Assembly: GCA_003354055.1 (NCBI GenBank)
Contig: PIVQ01000475.1
Location: 1-5,942 of the forward strand
Direction: 5' to 3'
Origin: Desulfobacteraceae bacterium
Lineage (GTDB): Bacteria > Desulfobacterota > Desulfobacteria > Desulfobacterales > Desulfobacteraceae
DNA: 5,942 bases
Below the pieces are notes generated by a model that did no database searches, had not been told where the DNA came from, and worked only from the letters and a program-made list of their open reading frames with translations. Below are positions 4,643 through 5,942 of this stretch, piece by piece (positions within the stretch are counted from its first letter, which is position 1; each line of letters starts with the position of its first letter). A program made the position numbers and the translations under genes.

Positions 4643-5857
4643 GTGGACTGGAATCAAATCTATGGGCAGTACAAAGATCTTTTTAAAGACAAGCGGTTTC
4701 CCCTGGCCTTTGTCGACCTGGACGGGTTTGATAGGAATGTGGCTTATGTGGCCGCAACCCAAAGGGCCACAGGCAAGACCATCCGGGTGGCGTCCAAGTC
4801 TATCCGAAGCCTTGCGTTGATCAAGCGGGTCTTTGAGAAAGGCGGATCGGCCTATAGGGGAATCTTAGCCTTTACCATGGAAGAGGCGGCTTTTTTGATC
4901 GATAACGGCCTGGACGATATCATTGTGGCCTATCCTTCTGTTCAACCCTCCGATCTTGAATTGTTTGCGGAAAAGACAAGGGCTGGTGCAGATCTGTCGC
5001 TAATCGCGGATTCCATTGAGCATCTGAGGGCTGTATCCGAAGCAGCGCAGAAGGCCGGAGTGACTTTAAAGGTCTGTCTGGATGTGGACATGTCCTTTCG
5101 TGCCCTGGGACAAAGGGTGCACTTAGGAGTTCGCCGCAGTCCGTTGTACGAACCTGCTCAGGTGCTGGATTTGGCAAGGGCTGCCCGGGATTTGCCGGGC
5201 ATAAAAATTACCGGGGTCATGGGGTATGAGGCCCAGATCGCCTCGTTAAACGATGATATTCCGGGCCAGGGACTGAAGAATAAGTTTTCGCGGATCTTTA
5301 AACAAAGGTCGGTAAAGGAATTAACCGGGCGCAGGGTCCAGATGATTCAGGGCCTGAAAGACATGGGCCTTATTCCTGAGGTGGTCAACGGCGGGGGCAG
5401 CGGTAGTCTTATGTCCACTGGCAAGGACAAGTCGGTCACTGAAGTTACGGCAGGGTCTGCCTTTTTTGCCCCCGGGCTGTTCACCCATTTTCACGAGGTT
5501 CATTTTGAACCGTCGGCCTTTTTCGGCCTTCAGGTGGCAAGGATCCCAAAGCCCGGCATGGTGACCTGCCAGGGCGGCGGCTATATAGGATCAGGTGAGG
5601 TTAATGTCAACCGTTTACCCTGGCCGGTAATGCCGCAGGGGCTAACCTATCTTTCCATGGAAGGGGCCGGTGAAGTCCAGACCCCTCTGAATCTGCCCGA
5701 GGGCGGCCCCAAATTAGCCTTAGGCGATCCGGTGTTTTTCCAGCATTCAAAAGCCGGGGAACTCTGCGAGCGTTTTAACGAATTGTATTTGGTACAGGAT
5801 AAGAAAATTACAGGATCAACCCCCACGTATCGTGGGAATGGCAAGGCGTTTTTATAA
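4643..5857 (+). CDS. PLP-dependent amino acid deaminase/aldolase, alanine racemase N-terminal fold
   Basis: This 404-residue protein belongs to the fold-type III PLP enzymes (alanine racemase N-terminal domain) and matches the group usually named amino acid deaminase/aldolase, related to D-threonine aldolase and D-serine dehydratase. Visible features are FVDLDGFDRN (23-32), the probable PLP lysine K52 in IRVASKSIRS, GILAFTMEEAAFL (73-85), LDVDMSFR (146-153), GVMGYEAQ (191-198), the phosphate-binding VNGGGSGS (248-255), TEVTAGSAF (266-274) and HSKAGELCERFNELYLV (368-384), whose H368 and C375 are candidate metal ligands. I chose GTG 4643, because AAAGGAGG ends 6 nt upstream; GTG 4637 directly abuts the Shine-Dalgarno sequence. 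Expected chemistry is cleavage, dehydration or racemisation of a D-amino or 3-hydroxy-amino acid, but the substrate is unknown. It is cytoplasmic, with no signal peptide. The FAD enzyme gene begins 14 nt after its stop, so the two are almost surely co-transcribed. Confidence 0.9.
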   Translation: MDWNQIYGQYKDLFKDKRFPLAFVDLDGFDRNVAYVAATQRATGKTIRVASKSIRSLALIKRVFEKGGSAYRGILAFTMEEAAFLIDNGLDDIIVAYPSVQPSDLELFAEKTRAGADLSLIADSIEHLRAVSEAAQKAGVTLKVCLDVDMSFRALGQRVHLGVRRSPLYEPAQVLDLARAARDLPGIKITGVMGYEAQIASLNDDIPGQGLKNKFSRIFKQRSVKELTGRRVQMIQGLKDMGLIPEVVNGGGSGSLMSTGKDKSVTEVTAGSAFFAPGLFTHFHEVHFEPSAFFGLQVARIPKPGMVTCQGGGYIGSGEVNVNRLPWPVMPQGLTYLSMEGAGEVQTPLNLPEGGPKLALGDPVFFQHSKAGELCERFNELYLVQDKKITGSTPTYRGNGKAFL

Positions 5858-5871
5858 TACGAGGAGGAGAT

Positions 5872-5942
5872 GTGGAACCGTTCCGAACGTTTGATTTTAT
5901 CATTGTAGGGGCTGGAATCTCAGGCCCGTTTATTGCGGATGA
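5872..5942 (+). CDS. FAD/NAD(P)-binding oxidoreductase, perhaps GMC family (5' end only)
   Basis: Only 23 codons plus two bases lie in the window. The peptide begins with GTG and continues EPFRTFDFIIVGAGISGPF, a beta strand followed by the GxGxxG dinucleotide-binding loop (GAGISG) of Rossmann-type flavoproteins. The GISG-type loop close to the N-terminus suggests a GMC or gluconate-2-dehydrogenase-like flavoprotein, but many FAD oxidoreductases begin this way. The start is GTG 5872, with AGGAGG (5862-5867) 4 nt upstream. An overlapping ATG at 5870 is in another frame and stops after 12 codons, so it is not the start. No signal peptide precedes the Rossmann strand. Tight spacing to the PLP enzyme implies a shared pathway; the substrate cannot be told. 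Confidence 0.6.
   Translation, partial: MEPFRTFDFIIVGAGISGPFIAD

Noticed and set aside
5870..5908. ATG at 5870 as start of the last gene
   Set aside because: This frame stops at TAG after 12 codons; the Rossmann motif is in the GTG 5872 frame.
1..5942. Search for tRNA, rRNA, CRISPR repeats and complete insertion sequences
   Set aside because: No tRNA-like T-loop/acceptor arrangement, no regularly spaced repeats and no transposase frame were seen on either strand.

Overview
The window looks like chromosomal DNA of a Gram-negative bacterium of moderate GC content. Protein style (a periplasmic solute-binding protein, an envelope M23 peptidase, a BetI-like TetR regulator, a D-threonine-aldolase-like PLP enzyme) recalls Desulfobacterota of the Desulfobacter type. 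That placement is an impression from protein style, not a demonstrated assignment.

Left part, minus strand (1-2459). The window opens inside the 3' end of a gene for a periplasmic solute-binding protein (765 down to 1, start and nearly all of the protein present). Its upstream region holds a good sigma70-like promoter about 175 nt before the start codon, with a 79-bp imperfect inverted repeat between them. Next comes a complete secreted M23 (LytM-type) endopeptidase (2217-1018), whose last zinc-ligand position is Cys instead of His. A weak candidate terminator lies at about 2331-2364.

Middle, minus strand (2460-3934). A DUF5680 gene (3411-2950) is followed 12 nt later by a GyrI-like effector-binding-domain gene broken by one frameshift in a GA-rich tract near 2814. 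Upstream of the DUF5680 gene, about 520 bp hold no intact gene. They contain broken coding remnants; the last remnant ends 2 nt before the DUF5680 start, as a polymorphic-toxin tail might sit before its partner gene. This is the eroded, accessory-looking part of the window.

Right part, plus strand (3864-5942). A TetR/AcrR regulator (3935-4531) is preceded by a perfect TTGACA -35 box, a 17-bp spacer and a -10 box buried in a 32-34 bp dyad, a clear arrangement for autorepression. After 111 bp comes a fold-type III PLP enzyme of the amino acid deaminase/D-threonine-aldolase-like class (4643-5857). Fourteen bp later an FAD/NAD-binding oxidoreductase starts at 5872 and runs off the window. The three genes plausibly form one regulated catabolic unit: the regulator senses an unknown ligand, the PLP enzyme acts on an amino or hydroxy-amino acid, and a flavoprotein oxidises a related compound. 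The substrate cannot be read from the sequence.

No tRNA, rRNA, CRISPR array or complete mobile element was seen. I did not find a convincing wholly new system. The most notable items are the tetR operator-promoter, the broken DUF5680/GyrI neighbourhood, and the structured leader of the solute-binding protein gene.
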